Shown here: piece after piece, positions 31,379 through 45,193 of the stretch
Numbering within the stretch: the first letter of the stretch is position 1
Layout of the letters: each line of letters starts with the position of its first letter
Origin: Pelagerythrobacter aerophilus
Lineage (GTDB): Bacteria; Pseudomonadota; Alphaproteobacteria; Sphingomonadales; Sphingomonadaceae
Reading direction: 5' to 3'
Length of the DNA: 64,000 nt
Assembly (NCBI RefSeq): GCF_003581645.1
Contig: NZ_QXFK01000019.1
Span: 496,001-560,000, forward strand
Program-made: the position numbers and the translations under genes
The notes under the pieces: generated by a model
What the model saw: the letters and a program-made list of their open reading frames with translations, nothing else
Database searches by the model: none
What the model was told of the DNA's origin: nothing

Positions 31379-32626
31379 TTGCTCTATCACGCTTACGAAT
31401 TGCAACGCGCCTGGCTCAGCGGCGCGAGCGCGCTCGCCTCGATGGGCGCCGAGGCGCTATCGAACCCCTACCTGCCGGTGGGCTACATGGGCTTCGGACA
31501 GGTGGGCGCGAGCGCGCTCGAGGTCTTCGCCCATGCCGCCGCCCCGCGCGGCAAGCCCGCGTTCGGGATCGATTTCGTTGAGGTGGCCGGCGAGCCCTGC
31601 GCGGTCGAGGAAGCGACCGTCGTCAACCGGCCGTTCGGCGATCTCAAGCGCTTTACCCGGGAAGGGCTGCCCGAGGACGTGCCGAAGCTGCTGATCGTCG
31701 CGCCGATGAGCGGCCACTACGCCACGCTGCTGCGCGGCACGGTGCGGCGCATGGTCGAGAGCTGCGAGGTCTATGTGACCGACTGGGCCGACGCGAAGAC
31801 GGTGCCGCTGTCGGAAGGCCGTTTCGATCTCGACGACTACATCGACTACCTGATCGAGTTCCTGGAGCATATCGGGCCCCAGAAAAACGGCTTGGGCGCC
31901 CACATGATGGCGGTGTGCCAGCCATCGGTGCCCGCGCTCGCAGCCACCGCGATCATGGGGGCGCAGGAGCATCCCTGCCGCCCGGCGACGCTGACCATGA
32001 TGGGCGGCCCGATCGATACGCGCGAGAGCCCGACCACGGTCAACGATGTCGCCATGGACCGTCCGATCGAATGGTTCCGCAACACCGTGATCGCCACCGT
32101 GCCGATGCAGCATCGCGGTGCGGGGCGACGGGTCTATCCGGGCTTCCTCCAGCTTGCCGGGTTCATGAGCATGAACCTCGGCCAGCACATTCTCAGCCAC
32201 TACGAGATGTTCAAGCACCTCACCGTCGGCGACGAGGACAGCGCGCAGGCGACCAAGGATTTCTACGATGAATACCGCTCAGTCTGCGACATGACCGCGG
32301 AGTTCTACCTCCAGACGGTGGAGGAGGTGTTCCAGGAGCATTCGCTGGCGAAGGGCACGTTCACGCACCGGGGCGAGCCGGTCGATCTGAGCGCGATCCG
32401 CGACACCGCGCTGCTGGCGATCGAGGGCGAACGCGACGACATCTCCGGCATCGGGCAGACGAAAGCCGCGCTTACGCTCGCCACCGGCCTGGCGAAGTCG
32501 AAGAAGCAGTACCTGCTCGCCGAAGGCGCCGGGCACTACGGTATCTTCAACGGCAGCCGCTGGCGCACCAAGATCGCGCCGGCAGCCGAGGCCTTCATGG
32601 CAAGGCACGGCAAGACGAAAGCCTGA
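31379..32626 (+). CDS. phaZ: Intracellular polyhydroxybutyrate depolymerase (Cys-type)
   Basis: Cytoplasmic granule-degrading hydrolase of 415 residues, close to the 419 of Cupriavidus PhaZ1. The nucleophile is Cys180 in AVCQPSVPAL, corresponding to the cysteine used by that family in place of serine. LIVAPMSGHYATLLRGTV and VTDWADAKTVPL are family hallmarks, and EGAGHYGIFNGSRW supplies the histidine. The start is taken as TTG at 31379 (giving MLYHAYELQRAW) because relatives begin there and GGGAA precedes it; no ATG is available. Works with the acetoacetyl-CoA reductase at 54979 in PHB turnover. Confidence 0.9.
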   Translation: MLYHAYELQRAWLSGASALASMGAEALSNPYLPVGYMGFGQVGASALEVFAHAAAPRGKPAFGIDFVEVAGEPCAVEEATVVNRPFGDLKRFTREGLPEDVPKLLIVAPMSGHYATLLRGTVRRMVESCEVYVTDWADAKTVPLSEGRFDLDDYIDYLIEFLEHIGPQKNGLGAHMMAVCQPSVPALAATAIMGAQEHPCRPATLTMMGGPIDTRESPTTVNDVAMDRPIEWFRNTVIATVPMQHRGAGRRVYPGFLQLAGFMSMNLGQHILSHYEMFKHLTVGDEDSAQATKDFYDEYRSVCDMTAEFYLQTVEEVFQEHSLAKGTFTHRGEPVDLSAIRDTALLAIEGERDDISGIGQTKAALTLATGLAKSKKQYLLAEGAGHYGIFNGSRWRTKIAPAAEAFMARHGKTKA

Positions 32627-32637
32627 GCCGAAAGGAT

Positions 32638-32652
32638 CGGGTTCCTAACCCG
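32638..32652. terminator. Short hairpin between convergent phaZ and DUF4126 genes
   Basis: CGGGTT-cct-AACCCG; the DUF4126 stop codon lies in the loop and right arm. No T-run, so the terminator call is tentative. Confidence 0.35.
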
Positions 32653-33241
32653 CCCCGCCCCTCTGCCCGAAGAACCGCCGCACGATCCGCCGCGCCAGCA
32701 GCAGAAGCCACACCGTCAGCGCCAGCAACACCAGCGCGATCGCGCCGGCCGCGTAGGGATACTCGTAAGCCGCCCAGAGCAGGCTCGCAGTCGCGACGTC
32801 CTCCACGGTTGAGACGGCCACGTTGCTCACCGGCTCGGGGCTGGTGTTGACCACACCGCGCGCGCCGGCCTTCCCTGCATGCGCCGCGAAGGCCGCACCG
32901 CCGCCGAGGAGGAAGGCGATCACCTGCGTCGCCGGGTCGGCCGGATCGACGATCGCCAGCGCCAGCAGCGCGCCGCCGACCGGGCGCACGAAGGTGTGTA
33001 CCGCATCCCACACCGAATCGAGCCACATGACCTTGTCGGCGAAGAACTCGCACAGCGCGGCGACGGCAGCGATACCCATGACCCACGGGTTCTCGAGCAC
33101 GGCGAGGCTCGCCAGATGCTCGGGCACGGGGATCGCGTCGAGCCGCATGGCGAGCCCGGTGGCGAAGATGCACAGGTAGAGGCGCCATCCGGCCAGCAGG
33201 CTGACGCTGCCCGCGATGCCGATAATCTCCATCACGCCCAT
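32645..33241 (-). CDS. DUF4126 membrane protein
   Basis: Inner-membrane protein of 198 residues with about five helices. The DUF4126 pattern is clear: GSVSLLAGWRLYLCIFATGL, then ENPWVMGIAAVAALCEFFAD, KVMWLDSVWDAVHTF and GARGVVNTSPEPVSN. The family is of unknown function and widespread. Starts at 33241 or three codons later. It is convergent with phaZ and follows a lipoprotein gene on the same strand. Confidence 0.85.
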   Translation of the reverse strand: MGVMEIIGIAGSVSLLAGWRLYLCIFATGLAMRLDAIPVPEHLASLAVLENPWVMGIAAVAALCEFFADKVMWLDSVWDAVHTFVRPVGGALLALAIVDPADPATQVIAFLLGGGAAFAAHAGKAGARGVVNTSPEPVSNVAVSTVEDVATASLLWAAYEYPYAAGAIALVLLALTVWLLLLARRIVRRFFGQRGGAG

Positions 33242-33301
33242 CGTTCTCTCCTCCGCTCGGAAGGATGCGCCGCAATGGCGCGCGCCGCAAGCGCCGGCGT
33301 T

Positions 33302-33943
33302 CTAGCGTGCGTTGCCGACCACGCGCATCTCGTCGACGCCGCAGCGGAAGTCGTTCGCACGCGTATCGGCGATCTCGCGCGCGATGGGGTTCGCACCGGG
33401 CGTGTCGCCTGCGATCTGGGCGACGCGGCAGCCTGGCGCGCCTTGCCGCCCGATCTTCTCGACCCCGATCACCGTGCGTCCCGTGCTTTGCGGAGCGACG
33501 TCGCGATAGCGGAAGATCACCGCGAACGGCTCCCCGTCCTTCATGCGCCATTCGAGCCGCTCGCCCAGCTCGTTGAAGGCGCCGATGGTCATGAATTCCT
33601 CGCCGTCGACGCCGGCATCGATATCGAGCCGCCCGTCGCCGAGATGAACGAAGATCGGGACATCTCCGCGGCCCGGGCAGGCGTAATCGACGCTTGCGCC
33701 TTCGCTCGCTTCCCCGGTCACCCGGCAGACGTCGAGATCGAATGCGGTGTAGGCCGAGGAGTAACCGTCGGCATCGGCGGGTTCTTCGGCCGCAGGATCG
33801 ACTGTCGGCTCCGCGGCGGTAGTTCCGGCATCTCCCGCGGTCGGTGAAGACTGCGCCTCTACTGCCTCACGCTCGGGCCCTTCCTGCGAGCACGCAGCAG
33901 GCAGCGCGGCTGCCAGCAATAGCCAAACGAAAGGGCGGCGCAT
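33302..33943 (-). CDS. Lipoprotein of unknown function
   Basis: Protein of 213 residues with a lipoprotein signal (FVWLLLAAALPAACSQ), a disordered acidic linker of about 45 residues, then a folded domain containing AFDLDVCRVTGEASEGASVD, IFVHLGDGRLDIDAG and GQGAPGC-type segments with four cysteines. No domain recognised. It is likely to sit in the outer or inner membrane facing the periplasm. A near-consensus EcfG promoter lies 33 nt before the start. Confidence 0.7.
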   Translation of the reverse strand: MRRPFVWLLLAAALPAACSQEGPEREAVEAQSSPTAGDAGTTAAEPTVDPAAEEPADADGYSSAYTAFDLDVCRVTGEASEGASVDYACPGRGDVPIFVHLGDGRLDIDAGVDGEEFMTIGAFNELGERLEWRMKDGEPFAVIFRYRDVAPQSTGRTVIGVEKIGRQGAPGCRVAQIAGDTPGANPIAREIADTRANDFRCGVDEMRVVGNAR

Positions 33944-33975
33944 GCGGTTCTCCTTCGGCAAGAGGCACGAAGAAG

Positions 33976-34000
33976 AACGCACGAGCCGCCCACCTGTTCA
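33976..34000 (-). promoter_or_regulatory. Possible EcfG promoter for the lipoprotein gene
   Basis: Minus-strand TGAAC, 16 nt, CGTT; one mismatch in the -35. Distance of 33 nt to the ATG agrees with the other EcfG sites in this window. Confidence 0.4.
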
Positions 34001-34014
34001 AATCCGGCGCTGAA

Positions 34015-35196
34015 TCAGAGGACTTCGAACATCCCCGCCGCGCCCATGCCGCCGCCGACGCACATCGTCACCACGACGTACTTCGCGCCGCGCCGCTTGC
34101 CTTCGATCAGCGCATGGCCGGTGCAGCGCGCGCCGGTCATGCCGTAGGGGTGCCCGATCGAGATCGAGCCTCCGTTGACGTTGAGCAGGTCGTTCGGAAT
34201 GCCGAGCTTATCCCGGCAGTAGAGCACCTGCACCGCGAACGCCTCGTTGAGTTCCCACAGGCCCACGTCCTCCAGCTTCACGCCCGTGCGTTCAAGCAGC
34301 TTGGGGATCGCGAAGACGGGGCCGATGCCCATCTCGTCGGGCTCGGTGCCGGCCACCGCCATGCCGACGTAGCGGCCGAGCGGGGTGAGGCCCTTCTTCT
34401 CGGCGACCTTGGCCTCCATCAGCACGCTGGCCGAGGAGCCGTCCGAAAGCTGGCTGGCATTGCCCGCGGTGATCGTGGTGCCCGACCCCATGACAGGCTG
34501 CAACGCCGACAGGCCCTCCAGCGTGGTCTCGGGCCGGTTGCCCTCGTCCTTGGCGATGGTGACTTCCTTGTCCGAAACCTCGCCCGTTTCCTTGTTGGTC
34601 ACCTTCATCGTGGTGGTGACCGGCACGATCTCGTCGTCGAACTTGCCTGCCGCCTGCGCTGCGGCTGTGCGCTGCTGCGACTGCAGGGCGTACTCGTCCT
34701 GCGCCTCGCGGCTGATGCCGTAGCGCTGCGCGACCGTCTCGGCGGTCTGCAGCATCGGCATGTAGATCGCGCCGTGCATGTTGATCAGCTCCGGATCGGG
34801 CATCACGCGCATTTCCTTGGTCTGCACGAGGCTGATCGATTCCTGTCCACCGGCCGCGACCACATCCATGTTGTCGATCATGATCTGCTTGGCCGCGGTG
34901 GCGATCGACATCAGGCCGGAAGAGCACTGGCGGTCGATCGTCATGCCGGACGTACCGATCGGGCACCCGGCCCGCAGCGCGACCTGGCGTGCGAGGTTGC
35001 CCGCCTGCGTGCCCTGCTGAAGCGCCGAGCCCCACAGCACGTCGTCGATCTCGCCCGGTTCGATCCCGGCGCGTTCGATTGCCGGCGCAAGCGAATAGGA
35101 ACCGAGCGTGGCGCCCTTGGTGTCGTTGAACCCGCCCTTGTAGGCGCGGCCGATGGCGGTGCGGGCGGTGGATACGATGACTGCTTCGCGTGACAT
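34015..35196 (-). CDS. Acetyl-CoA C-acyltransferase (thiolase)
   Basis: Thiolase of 393 residues, the standard length. The nucleophilic cysteine is Cys91 in [10 protein letters not shown], the catalytic histidine is in [12 protein letters not shown] and the second cysteine in [12 protein letters not shown]. It either cleaves 3-ketoacyl-CoA in beta-oxidation or condenses two acetyl-CoA; the degradative type is favoured because a MaoC dehydratase lies directly upstream on the same strand. It could also supply acetoacetyl-CoA for PHB, but it is 20 kb from phaB. Confidence 0.9.
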   Translation of the reverse strand: MSREAVIVSTARTAIGRAYKGGFNDTKGATLGSYSLAPAIERAGIEPGEIDDVLWGSALQQGTQAGNLARQVALRAGCPIGTSGMTIDRQCSSGLMSIATAAKQIMIDNMDVVAAGGQESISLVQTKEMRVMPDPELINMHGAIYMPMLQTAETVAQRYGISREAQDEYALQSQQRTAAAQAAGKFDDEIVPVTTTMKVTNKETGEVSDKEVTIAKDEGNRPETTLEGLSALQPVMGSGTTITAGNASQLSDGSSASVLMEAKVAEKKGLTPLGRYVGMAVAGTEPDEMGIGPVFAIPKLLERTGVKLEDVGLWELNEAFAVQVLYCRDKLGIPNDLLNVNGGSISIGHPYGMTGARCTGHALIEGKRRGAKYVVVTMCVGGGMGAAGMFEVL

Positions 35197-35286
35197 GGAA
35201 AACTCCTTCGAAAATCAGGTCCGCCCTTCAGGAAGCGGATCGGGAGAGGTCTTGCGCCACCGGTAGCGACACCTGCTCGCCCGTCG

Positions 35287-35302
35287 CTCCCCAAATGGGG
35301 AG
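35287..35302. terminator. Hairpin between the MaoC and thiolase genes
   Basis: CTCCCC-aaat-GGGGAG lies 8 bp after the MaoC stop on the minus strand. It may attenuate read-through into the thiolase gene; no T-run follows. Confidence 0.4.
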
Positions 35303-35309
35303 TGGTCGT

Positions 35310-35759
<450 letters not shown>

Positions 35760-35820
35760 TGCGCCTCTCCTTTGCCGCGAGTTTGACTTGAAACCGCGGC
35801 TTCATGGCGCATCGAATGGG

Positions 35821-37218
35821 CTAGCGCAACGCGCCCGCGCCTGCCGCTACGGCATCGCCGCTAGAGGTCGGCGCCACCTGCGGCCGGCGGACGCGGCGGG
35901 CCTCCCGCACCTGCGAATCGAGCCGTTTGCAGTAGGACCAGAGACCGATCTGGAGGCCGATCAGCATGAGCACGAACGGCTGATAGGCGATGCCCTGGAA
36001 CAGCGACCCGAGGAGATAAATGATCTGGCCCACCTGCAGCGCGCTCGCGAGCGGTGCCTGCCATTGCTCGGTCGCGCCGGTTCGCCCGCGCCATCGGCGG
36101 CGAATCCGCTCCATCTGCCATAATCCAAGCGCGTGGATCCAGAGCCACAGTGCGAGGCCCGGCCAGCCCTGCTCGCCCAACATCTCGAATATCGCCGAGT
36201 GATAGGCGCGCGCCTTGTCGACGACGTCCTTGTATTCGATCGCGGTCGTGTTCCCCTGCTCGACCAGAACCGGCAGCTTGTAGGTGAAGCTGTTCCCGCG
36301 ATAGGCGTCGAACCCGCCTCCGAAGGGATTCTGGGCGGCATAGTCGAAGGTCCATTGCCACACCGCGACGCGGGTGGAGGCTGACTGGTCCTGATCGTGG
36401 CTGCCGATCGTCGACATCCGCTCGTAATAGCTCTGCGGAAGGAAAGGCAGGGCCATCAACCCCAGCGCGGCACCCGCCGCGAGGAAGGTGAAGCGACGCT
36501 TCACGTCACGCAGGGAGACTACCGCCAGCGCCGCGATACAGAGCAGGCCCGTTCGTGCTTCCGTCCCCACCGGGATCAGCAAACAGGCAAAGATCAGCGC
36601 ATAGCCGAAGGTCTTCACCCGCCAGTCGGGAGGAAACACCGTTCCGTGGCGTGTGAACCAGACGATCAGCGGGATGATCGCGATCGCCACCGTCGCCAGC
36701 GTCGAGCTTTCGTACATTCCCGCGTTGTCGTTGACGAAGAAATAGAGCGAGGCGTAGCCGCCGCCGCCCAGCGCGGTCTTCATGCCCGCGCTGATGATGA
36801 TCGCACCCGCGGTGAGCACCATGACCAGTGCCGTGCCCTCGATCCTGAGGCGGGTGGTGAGCGTGACGGGCAGGAAGATCGCGAACACCAGCGCTTTCCA
36901 TACCCAGTCCCACTTCTCCAGCGCCTCGACCGGGAAATCGGCGGTCTTCGTGGTCCAGAAGCAGTAGAGCAGCAGCACCGCCAGCAGGAACTGACGGAAC
37001 GTGAAGCGCACGTCCTTCTTGCTGTCGGTCAGCAGCCATCCGGCAAAGGCGGCGCAGAAGGCGATCAGTGAGATGGGCAGGGCCGAAGTGATCGACCAGC
37101 CGATCTTCTGCGGCGCAAGGATGTCGATGTAGCAGTAGGCGAGCACCCACAGGAACGGGCGGCGCAGACCGATCGCGAAGAACGCCATGACGAAGCCGAA
37201 TAGCGCGAGGTCAAGCAT
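35821..37218 (-). CDS. Putative O-glycosylation ligase, exosortase A system-associated
   Basis: Polytopic inner-membrane protein of 465 residues with about 10-12 helices, related to the O-antigen ligase WaaL family. The start MLDLALFGFVMAFFAIGLRR, with PFLWVLAYCYIDILAPQKIG, is diagnostic of the exosortase-A-associated ligase group (TIGR03097). A large periplasmic loop (RVAVWQWTFDYAAQNPFGGG to YHSAIFEMLGEQGWPGL) carries the expected catalytic region. A 49-codon reading frame upstream overlaps its start by 8 bp. The exosortase gene itself and PEP-CTERM targets are not in this window. Confidence 0.88.
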   Translation of the reverse strand: MLDLALFGFVMAFFAIGLRRPFLWVLAYCYIDILAPQKIGWSITSALPISLIAFCAAFAGWLLTDSKKDVRFTFRQFLLAVLLLYCFWTTKTADFPVEALEKWDWVWKALVFAIFLPVTLTTRLRIEGTALVMVLTAGAIIISAGMKTALGGGGYASLYFFVNDNAGMYESSTLATVAIAIIPLIVWFTRHGTVFPPDWRVKTFGYALIFACLLIPVGTEARTGLLCIAALAVVSLRDVKRRFTFLAAGAALGLMALPFLPQSYYERMSTIGSHDQDQSASTRVAVWQWTFDYAAQNPFGGGFDAYRGNSFTYKLPVLVEQGNTTAIEYKDVVDKARAYHSAIFEMLGEQGWPGLALWLWIHALGLWQMERIRRRWRGRTGATEQWQAPLASALQVGQIIYLLGSLFQGIAYQPFVLMLIGLQIGLWSYCKRLDSQVREARRVRRPQVAPTSSGDAVAAGAGALR

Positions 37219-37360
37219 CGGGCGTCTGCCCACCGTCACCACCGTCCCCAGGCGCCTCCTCGAGAGCCGGATCGCGGTCGGTCGCATCGCGCCCGGCGAG
37301 CCGTAGCAGCGCGATCGCGATCAACGCGTGGATCAGGCCGAGGGCGAAATAGTCGATCAA
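37211..37360 (-). CDS. Small membrane peptide overlapping the ligase start
   Basis: Candidate 49-residue protein starting at TTG 37360: MIDYFALGLIHALIAIALLR, then LAGRDATDRDPALEEAPGDG and a short acidic tail. It has one hydrophobic helix followed by a disordered tail. Its stop (TGA) lies inside the first codons of the ligase gene (ATGCTTGA), the arrangement expected for translational coupling. There is no ATG or GTG in frame and no strong ribosome site, so the call is tentative. Confidence 0.45.
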   Translation of the reverse strand: MIDYFALGLIHALIAIALLRLAGRDATDRDPALEEAPGDGGDGGQTPDA

Positions 37361-37453
37361 ACCGGAAAAGTGCTTTCGATTGGCGCGCGTCGATGCCGAC
37401 TAGCACCGCCCGGTTGACGCGCCGTTAAGGTTGCTGTGGCACCAGCCGCTGCG

Positions 37454-38683
37454 ATGACCCGGGTGCTGCACGTCCTCGACCACTCGCTGCCGCTGCACAG
37501 CGGCTACACCTTCCGCACGCGCGCTATCCTGAAGAGCCAGGAGGCCGCAGGGCTGGAGGTGCGCGGCGTGACCGGCCTGCGCCATGCGGCGGACGGCCCG
37601 CCGCTGGAGACGGTGGACGGGCTCACCTTCCACCGCGCCTCCGGTTCGGTATCGGGGCCGGCTGGCCTGCGCGAATGGCGCGAAATCGCGCGTTTCGCGG
37701 AATCGATCGAGCAAGTCGTGCGCGAATGGCGGCCCGACGTTCTCCACGCGCACTCGCCCGCTCTGTGCGGCGCCGCAGCGATGAAGGTCGCGCGCCGGCA
37801 CGGTATCCCGCTCGTCTATGAAATCCGCGCCTTCTGGGAAGACGCGGCGGTCGGCAACGGCACCGGGCGTGAAGGCTCGCTCAAGTACTGGCTGACACGT
37901 GCGCTGGAGAACCGCGTGATCGCGGGCGCGGATGCGGTGTTCACGATTTGCTGGGGCTTGAAGGACGACCTCGTCGTGCGCGGCTTCGCACCGGGCAAGA
38001 TCGGCCTCTCGCCCAACGGCGTCGACCTGTCGTTGTTCGGCGAACCCGTCCCACGCGACGAGGTTCTCGCACGCGAACTGGGCCTCGGGAGCGGCCCGGT
38101 GATCGGCTTCATCGGCAGCTTTTACGATTATGAAGGGCTGGGCGACCTGGTGGCCGCTATGCCCCTCCTGCAAGCCGAAGTACCGGGCTCGCAGCTTTTG
38201 CTGGTCGGCGGTGGACCGATGGACGATGCGCTGCGCGGGCAGGCCCAGACGAGCCCGGCGCGTGAGGCGATTCGCTTCACCGGACGGGTGCCGCACGACG
38301 TGGTCGAGCGATATTATTCGCTGATCGACGTGCTCGCCTATCCGCGCAAGCAGAGCCGGCTGACCGACCTGGTGACGCCGCTCAAACCGCTCGAGGCCAT
38401 GGCGCAGCGCCGGCTCGTCGCCGCCTCCGACGTCGGCGGCCACCGCGAGCTGATCGAACACGGCGAAACGGGCGTACTGTTTGCTGCGGACGATCCCGCG
38501 GCCTGCGCGGCAAGGCTGGCGAGCCTGCTGCGAAACCCGGGCGGGTGGGAGGCGATGCGCGACCGCGCGCGGGCCCACGTCGCCGAGCATCACGACTGGG
38601 CCCGCAACGTACGTCGTTATCAAGACGTTTACCATCGCCTGTTAGCTCCGATGCCGAATGGGGCAATGCCCGCCGCTGCATGA
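37454..38683 (+). CDS. Glycosyltransferase, exosortase A system-associated (TIGR04063 type)
   Basis: GT-B fold, family 4 glycosyltransferase of 409 residues. The N-terminus MTRVLHVLDHSLPLHSGYTF, with TRAILKSQEAAGLEVRGVTG, is typical of the exosortase-A-associated group. The donor-binding C-terminal domain contains GFIGSFYDYEGLGDLV, FTGRVPHDVVERYY and the GT4 motif LVTPLKPLEAMAQRR. It probably transfers a sugar from a nucleotide donor to the lipid-linked repeat of an exopolysaccharide. It is divergent from the ligase gene, with a shared promoter region of about 90 bp. Confidence 0.88.
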   Translation: MTRVLHVLDHSLPLHSGYTFRTRAILKSQEAAGLEVRGVTGLRHAADGPPLETVDGLTFHRASGSVSGPAGLREWREIARFAESIEQVVREWRPDVLHAHSPALCGAAAMKVARRHGIPLVYEIRAFWEDAAVGNGTGREGSLKYWLTRALENRVIAGADAVFTICWGLKDDLVVRGFAPGKIGLSPNGVDLSLFGEPVPRDEVLARELGLGSGPVIGFIGSFYDYEGLGDLVAAMPLLQAEVPGSQLLLVGGGPMDDALRGQAQTSPAREAIRFTGRVPHDVVERYYSLIDVLAYPRKQSRLTDLVTPLKPLEAMAQRRLVAASDVGGHRELIEHGETGVLFAADDPAACAARLASLLRNPGGWEAMRDRARAHVAEHHDWARNVRRYQDVYHRLLAPMPNGAMPAAA

Positions 38684-38717
38684 GGCGCGCACTGCCTGGG
38701 TAACGGGGAAGAACGAA

Positions 38718-40349
38718 GTGGCAGCCACGCACATCGGCACGACCGCCAGCAAGCCGCCGATCAGCCAACATCCGGTGTTTCCGGCCATTGTGGCACTATG
38801 GTTCGCCGCACTGCTCGGCATCGGCAGCCTCGTCCTGCCCGTGACCTTGTTCGAGAGTCTCATCGTCGCGACGGGCCTGCACACCGTTATTCCGGCTGCG
38901 GAGCCGCCGCTGGGGGTCGCCGCCCGCATTCTGATCGCGCTGGTCGGCGCAGGCCTCGGAGCCCTCGCGGGGCTCTACATCGCGCGCAAGGTCGCCGCTG
39001 CGCAGGCAGCCCCGCGCTTCGTGCCGGCTCCCGTACGGCGCCAACCGAAGAGCGTCAGGCCCGCGAAGCGCCCGATCTCGGCGCATGAGGAACTCGGGGC
39101 CGACGGCTTCGACGAACCGGTCGAGGATCTCCGCTCCGCGCCGATCCCCGGGCGCCGCCGTGCACTTTCGCTCACCGAGGAGAACGGAGCGAGCGAACTG
39201 CTCGACTATGCGCCCCTGCCGGGCGCGGGTGCCGAGATCGTGGTGCTTTCTGCGGATGAAGACGAGCCGCCCGCGCCTGAGGAAGACCCGCTCGATCTCG
39301 CCGCATTTGCCGGCCACTCGCCCGAACAGGACGAGGAGCCCGAAGCCGAACGCCCCGCAGAAACGCCAATTCTCCCATCCGAAGAAAATCCCGTGTTCGC
39401 GTCCGCCCCGGCCGAGCAGGCGCGTCCGTTCGACGGCCCGGCCGCCTTCGCCATGCCGGACATTGACCTCAACGAACCGTCGGTGGACGCGGAGGCTCCC
39501 ATCGCTGCGGGCGAGGAGCTTAGCGTCGCCGCAGCGCCCGCTATGTTGGGCGATCCGCTGGCGGCGAACGAAGACGGGGCCGCCGAGTTCGCTCCGGCGC
39601 AGCCGAATGCGCCGGTGGAAACCGAGGAGCGGCCATTGCGCGAGCTCTCCATCGCCGAGCTCGTCGACCGGTTCGCTATCTCGCTCCAGCGCGCGGCCGA
39701 ACGGGCCGAGGCGGAGCTTCCCGCAGCCGAAACGCCAGCCCGCTACGTGCCGGACCTGGGCGTCGAGGCCGTGGAAGCGCCGCGCCTGGAAGCAAACCCT
39801 GCACCGGAACCGGCACCACCGGCAGAAGCCGGGGAGGCTGCGGCGGCTCCCGAAGCCGCTGGACCGGCGGAAGCAATTCCGGCTGCCTTGCGCCCGCTCT
39901 CGCTCGATGACGAACTCGCCGACGAGGAGCACGAAGACCTCGCGCTCACGCTTTCCTTGACGCCCGAGGCACGCCCGTTCGCCTCTCCCGCCCCCACACC
40001 CGATGCCGGGGACGACGAGAGCGACGTCTCGCCCACCGAAGGGGCTTACAGCTCGCTGCTCAGCATTCGCCGACCAGAGAGCCAGCGCGAGTTCGTCCGC
40101 GTCGAAGACGATCCGGATAGCGACGAGAGCGACGCATTCGAACCGGTTGTCGTCTTTCCCGGGCAGGAGGAGCGCCGCGCCGCGCCGGCGGCAACGCCGG
40201 TCATGGGGCAGGAACGCCCCTTCGATGCTCCTCGAGGCGTCCGCGCAGCCGCGCCGACAGGCGAGATGGCGCCGGTCGATCAGGCCCAGGCCGAACGGGC
40301 CCTGCGTGAGGCACTCCACAAGCTTCAGCGCCTGAGCGGCGCGGCCTGA
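38718..40349 (+). CDS. Large acidic membrane-anchored hypothetical protein
   Basis: Protein of 543 residues, not recognised. Two hydrophobic helices lie near the N-terminus (FPAIVALWFAALLGIGSLVL and ARILIALVGAGLGALAGLYI). The remaining 450 residues are very rich in Ala, Glu, Pro and Asp, with little predicted order. Within this lie short conserved-looking segments (ELSIAELVDRFAISLQRAAE; EGAYSSLLSIRRPESQREFV), and the last 20 residues (ALREALHKLQRLSGAA) are helical. Start is taken as GTG 38718 (GGGGAAG six bases upstream); an ATG at 38658 overlapping the glycosyltransferase is also possible. It could be an envelope scaffold or regulator. Confidence 0.65.
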   Translation: MAATHIGTTASKPPISQHPVFPAIVALWFAALLGIGSLVLPVTLFESLIVATGLHTVIPAAEPPLGVAARILIALVGAGLGALAGLYIARKVAAAQAAPRFVPAPVRRQPKSVRPAKRPISAHEELGADGFDEPVEDLRSAPIPGRRRALSLTEENGASELLDYAPLPGAGAEIVVLSADEDEPPAPEEDPLDLAAFAGHSPEQDEEPEAERPAETPILPSEENPVFASAPAEQARPFDGPAAFAMPDIDLNEPSVDAEAPIAAGEELSVAAAPAMLGDPLAANEDGAAEFAPAQPNAPVETEERPLRELSIAELVDRFAISLQRAAERAEAELPAAETPARYVPDLGVEAVEAPRLEANPAPEPAPPAEAGEAAAAPEAAGPAEAIPAALRPLSLDDELADEEHEDLALTLSLTPEARPFASPAPTPDAGDDESDVSPTEGAYSSLLSIRRPESQREFVRVEDDPDSDESDAFEPVVVFPGQEERRAAPAATPVMGQERPFDAPRGVRAAAPTGEMAPVDQAQAERALREALHKLQRLSGAA

Positions 40350-40436
40350 GCGCCCCGCGCGCACTTTTCCGCGCGCAAGAATTACTAATACCTATGCGCT
40401 GCCTTCGCAGTTGCAAAAATCCGTTCATATCGTCAT

Positions 40437-40490
40437 GAAGCGCCTTCGCGATAATTTTCGTGCGCGATCGCGCGCCACGGAAAGCGCTTC
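40437..40490 (+). promoter_or_regulatory. Structured leader hairpin upstream of gltB
   Basis: A 54-nt extended hairpin ends 57 bp before the gltB start. Outer arms GAAGCGC and GCGCTTC are perfect. Inside, TTTCGTG pairs with CACGGAAA (one bulge) around the palindrome CGCGATCGCG. It could be an attenuator, a protein-binding leader or a DNA operator. Confidence 0.45.
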
Positions 40491-40547
40491 ATTGCCGGAG
40501 CGTGGGGGAGACACGCGCTTCGGCACCTGACACGACGAGGTTTCTGG

Positions 40548-45188
<4,641 letters not shown>

Positions 45189-45193
45189 CGGAT

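Noticed and set aside
37219-37450. A GTG-started frame through the ligase-glycosyltransferase interval
   Set aside because: It reads as Arg-rich shadow sequence and stops early; the TTG frame with a membrane helix and coupled stop is the more credible one.
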